A stretch of DNA of 43,693 nt. It comes from an uncultured bacterium (GTDB lineage Bacteria; Bacillota; Clostridia; Lachnospirales; Lachnospiraceae). The position numbers were made by a program, and so were the translations under genes. A model generated the notes under the pieces. That model did no database searches. It was not told where the DNA came from and saw only the letters and a list, made by a program, of their open reading frames with translations. The stretch covers positions 1 to 43,693 of the forward strand of contig CANPIC010000023.1 of assembly GCA_947574055.1 (NCBI GenBank). The letters run 5' to 3'. Shown piece by piece: positions 41,437 to 43,693 of this stretch (positions within the stretch are counted from its first letter, which is position 1; each line of letters opens with the position of its first letter).

Positions 41437-42459
41437 ATGAGCGAAACAATTAGGATTCTGGCAATCGAAAGTTCTTGTGATGAAACAGCGGCGGCCGTGG
41501 TGGAAAATGGACGACGGGTGTTGTCTAATGTTATTTTTTCCCAGATCGAACTGCATAAGCTGTATGGCGGGGTCGTGCCGGAGATCGCATCCAGAAAACA
41601 CATCGAAAAGATCAGTCAGGTGATCGAAGCTGCCCTGGATGAGTCTGGTATGACCCTGCAGCAGATGGATGCGGTTGCCGTTACCTATGGCCCCGGACTG
41701 GTGGGGCCGTTGCTGGTGGGAGTTTCTATGGCGAAGGCACTCTGTTTTGCCACAGGTCTCCCCCTGATCGGGGTCCATCATATTGAAGGGCATATCAGTG
41801 CCAACTATATAGAGAATCAGCAACTTGAGCCGCCGTTTCTTACTCTGGTGGTTTCCGGTGGTCATACGCATCTGGTGATCGTGCGAGACTATGGTGTGTA
41901 TGAAGTGATCGGTCAGACGAGAGATGATGCGGCAGGAGAAGCATTTGATAAAGTGGCCCGGGCTATCGGACTGGGGTATCCGGGCGGACCAAAGATAGAC
42001 CGGCTTTCCGCAGAGGGAGACCCGCTGGCCATTCGGTTTCCCAGGGCCAAAGTAGAGGATTCTCCTTATGATTTCAGCTTTAGCGGCCTGAAATCGGCTG
42101 TCCTCAATTATTTGAACGGCTGTGAGATGAAAGGAGAGGCTGTAAACAGAGCGGATGTGGCGGCGTCTTTTCAGAAGGCGGTTATAGATGTGCTGGTGGA
42201 ACATACGATGGAAGCGGCCGACGCTCTGGGGCTGCCGCGTCTGGCCATTGCCGGCGGTGTGGCCGCCAATTCTTCTCTGCGGATGGCTTTTGTGCATGCA
42301 TGTGAGGAAAAAAAGATTGCCTTTTATCACCCCTCACCGAGTCTTTGCACGGACAATGCTGCCATGATCGGAGCGGCGGCTTATTACGAGTACAGAAGCG
42401 GCCGAAGAAGCGGCCTGGATCTGAATGCAGTGCCTAATCTGAAGCTGGGAGAGCGGTAA
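41437..42459 (+). CDS. tsaD: tRNA t6A transferase TsaD
   Basis: TsaD is the catalytic subunit that transfers threonylcarbamoyl from its adenylate to A37 of tRNA. The 340-residue ASKHA-fold product starts [19 protein letters not shown], has the metal-binding HHIEGH (His115 and His119), [32 protein letters not shown] and the C-terminal metal Asp in CTDNAAMIG. It is complete and of normal length. Its last base is shared with the ispD start (TAATG). Function requires TsaB and TsaE from the same run and TsaC from elsewhere. Confidence 0.97.
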   Translation: MSETIRILAIESSCDETAAAVVENGRRVLSNVIFSQIELHKLYGGVVPEIASRKHIEKISQVIEAALDESGMTLQQMDAVAVTYGPGLVGPLLVGVSMAKALCFATGLPLIGVHHIEGHISANYIENQQLEPPFLTLVVSGGHTHLVIVRDYGVYEVIGQTRDDAAGEAFDKVARAIGLGYPGGPKIDRLSAEGDPLAIRFPRAKVEDSPYDFSFSGLKSAVLNYLNGCEMKGEAVNRADVAASFQKAVIDVLVEHTMEAADALGLPRLAIAGGVAANSSLRMAFVHACEEKKIAFYHPSPSLCTDNAAMIGAAAYYEYRSGRRSGLDLNAVPNLKLGER

Positions 42460-43175
42460 TGAAAGAGAAAACAGCAGGCATCATACTGGCAGCCGGTCGG
42501 GGCAGCCGTATGAAAAGCGAAGTACAAAAGCAATATTTGCCGCTTGGCGGCCGACCGGTGCTTTTCTATGCGCTGCAAACTTTTCAGGACAGCTTTCTTG
42601 ATGAGATCATACTGGTAACAGGTGCGGGAGAGGGAGAATACTGCCGGCGGGAGATCGTGGAAAAGTATGGCTTTGATAAAGTGAGCCGGATCACGGAGGG
42701 TGGTGCGCAGCGTTACCATTCGGTTTTCAGCGGCCTTCTGGCATTACAGGCCTGCGATTATGTATTTATCCATGATGGAGCGAGGCCTTTTGTAACCAGA
42801 GAGATGCTGGAACGCGCGCTGCGTGTGGTACGGGCAGAAAAGGCATGTATTCTGGGGATGCCTGTAAAGGACACGATTAAACTGGCGGATGAACAGGGAT
42901 TTGCGGCGGCTACTCCCAGACGCGACCGGGTCTGGATGGTACAGACACCCCAGGTTTTTTCCTTTCCGCTGGTAAGAGACGCTTATGCGGCTTTTTTAGA
43001 ACAAGAGCAGGATCTTTTGCAGGCAGGGATTGGGATGACAGATGATGCCATGGTAGTGGAGCATTTTACGGACACCCGGGTGCGGCTGCTTGAGGGATCG
43101 TATGATAATATCAAGATAACGACGCCGGAAGATATGGTCATCGCAGAGCGGATTTTGGAGAAAAGGCAGCGGTGA
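42459..43175 (+). CDS. ispD: 2-C-methyl-D-erythritol 4-phosphate cytidylyltransferase
   Basis: This enzyme joins CTP with 2-C-methyl-D-erythritol 4-phosphate in the MEP isoprenoid pathway. The 238-residue product has the nucleotide loop ILAAGRGSRM (about residues 9-18) followed by KQYLPLGGRPVLFYAL, the conserved RYHSVFSGL, VFIHDGARPFV, VKDTIKLA, QTPQVF and the C-terminal DDAMVVEH and NIKITTPEDM. It looks fully active. The start codon overlaps the tsaD stop by one base. No terminator is obvious before the tRNA genes, and ispF is not in the window. Confidence 0.96.
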   Translation: MKEKTAGIILAAGRGSRMKSEVQKQYLPLGGRPVLFYALQTFQDSFLDEIILVTGAGEGEYCRREIVEKYGFDKVSRITEGGAQRYHSVFSGLLALQACDYVFIHDGARPFVTREMLERALRVVRAEKACILGMPVKDTIKLADEQGFAAATPRRDRVWMVQTPQVFSFPLVRDAYAAFLEQEQDLLQAGIGMTDDAMVVEHFTDTRVRLLEGSYDNIKITTPEDMVIAERILEKRQR

Positions 43176-43284
43176 ATACCGGGGCAAAGCCGATGTTTGC
43201 GGGGGATTACAGGCCGGGGCTCCTGTCAGATAATGGCGGTTTTACGCACAATTTGAAAAAAATGAAAAAAATTCAAAAAAGTTG

Positions 43285-43313
43285 TTGACACCGGGAATAT
43301 TATTTGTTAATAT
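43285..43313 (+). promoter_or_regulatory. Promoter of the serine tRNA genes
   Basis: TTGACA (43285-43290), 17-bp spacer, TAATAT (43308-43313). A small stem GCGCT/AGCGC (about 43321-43338) lies between it and the first tRNA, probably in the 5' trailer removed by RNase P. Confidence 0.75.
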
Positions 43314-43342
43314 ATTACTTGCGCTGAGGCGAGAGCGCACCT

Positions 43343-43428
43343 GGAGAGGTATCGAAGTGGTCATAACGAGGCGGCCTTGAAATCCGTTTGTCCGCAAGGG
43401 CACGTGGGTTCGAATCCCACCCTCTCCG
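43343..43428 (+). tRNA. tRNA-Ser (anticodon UGA)
   Basis: Acceptor arms GGAGAGG (43343-43349) and CCTCTCC (43421-43427), discriminator G, three-pair D stem TCG/CGA, anticodon TGA at 43378-43380 in loop CTTGAAA, long variable arm TGTCC-GCAA-GGGCA typical of serine tRNAs, and T arm GTGGG-TTCGAAT-CCCAC. CCA is not encoded. The top pair of the anticodon stem (31-39) is C opposite T. Confidence 0.95.
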
Positions 43429-43531
43429 CTGACTGAAGACGGAGGCGGTGAGAGTGAAGAGGCTTTTACAGTACCTATGTAACAGGTCGTCCGTATACAG
43501 TATAAATAAGAGATATTTGATTTAGGCATTT

Positions 43532-43621
43532 GGAGAAGTACCCAAGATGGCTGAAGGGACACCCCTGGAAAGGGTGCAGGTCGTTAATAGCGGCGCGAGG
43601 GTTCAAATCCCTCCTTCTCCG
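43532..43621 (+). tRNA. tRNA-Ser (anticodon GGA)
   Basis: Acceptor arms GGAGAAG (43532-43538) and CTTCTCC (43614-43620), discriminator G, D stem CCC/GGG, anticodon GGA at 43567-43569 in loop CTGGAAA with a perfect CACCC/GGGTG stem, a long variable arm and T arm GAGGG-TTCAAAT-CCCTC. CCA is not encoded. With the UGA tRNA it covers the UCN serine codons by wobble. Confidence 0.96.
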
Positions 43622-43622
43622 T

Positions 43623-43640
43623 TCGGTAAAGTATTACCGA
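43623..43640 (+). other. Hairpin just after the second tRNA
   Basis: TCGGTAA-AGTA-TTACCGA, a perfect 7-bp stem directly downstream of the tRNA-Ser(GGA) discriminator base. It has no T run. It may mark the 3' trailer or a processing site. A TTGACA at 43648 lacks a matching -10 within the window. Confidence 0.4.
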
Positions 43641-43693
43641 CAGCACCTTGACAAATAAACAGCAATGCGACCCTGAAGATTCTAAGGAAAGAA

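Noticed and set aside
43343-43621. tRNA-borne attachment site
   Set aside because: Serine tRNAs are common integration targets, but no integrase or repeated tRNA 3' end is visible before the window ends.

Overview
The window reads as chromosome of a Clostridia bacterium, most likely of the family Lachnospiraceae. The evidence is near-balanced base composition, Gram-positive type AGGAGG ribosome-binding sites, a bacterial glutaminyl-tRNA synthetase followed by a DUF2225 protein, a shared-ATPase type maltodextrin importer, AddB-type recombination nuclease, and lipoproteins with Cys lipoboxes. No integrase, transposase, plasmid or phage structural gene and no CRISPR array is visible.

Region 1 (1-12480) is an alpha-glucan utilisation locus: glycogen/maltodextrin phosphorylase, a maltodextrin ABC importer (binding lipoprotein plus two permeases, no ATPase), a 4-alpha-glucanotransferase (malQ), a LacI-family regulator, a second malQ and a lipoprotein alpha/beta hydrolase. 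Its control DNA is the most striking part of the window. Four abutting 12-bp AACGTT palindromes lie just downstream of the importer promoter. They are followed by three ~103-bp tandem repeats in the leader, two look-alike hairpin elements between malE and malF, and further hairpins before each malQ/regulator gene. Imported maltodextrins would be lengthened or rearranged by MalQ and phosphorolysed to glucose-1-phosphate by GlgP.

Region 2 (12481-24800) holds mixed housekeeping genes. These are a convergent CYTH-domain gene with an unknown partner, a DJ-1 family gene overlapping a DUF1287 gene, a sodium:neurotransmitter-type symporter, a MATE exporter, a soluble chemoreceptor with a CZB zinc domain, glnS-DUF2225-MocR regulator, an acidic membrane-anchored protein and a DUF2262-like protein.

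Region 3 (24801-36790) has a TetR-MATE-addB-HAD run, a divergent XRE repressor/sigma-factor pair sharing a promoter with an operator-like palindrome, and a three-gene MacB-type efflux set (ATPase, adaptor, FtsX-like permease).

Region 4 (36791-43693) starts with a promoter and a 118-bp tandem repeat leader. It continues as a long co-directional run: YcxB-like protein, tsaE, tsaB, rimI, a small Cys-motif protein, rnz, a small membrane-anchored protein, tsaD and ispD. This run carries three of the four t6A tRNA-modification genes. Two serine tRNA genes (anticodons UGA and GGA) close the window.

A recurring theme is structured or repeated leader DNA between promoter and start codon. Three leaders (glgP, malE, and the gene at 23957) end in a closely related TGCGG-AACT-AATAGGAG tail that contains or abuts the ribosome-binding site.
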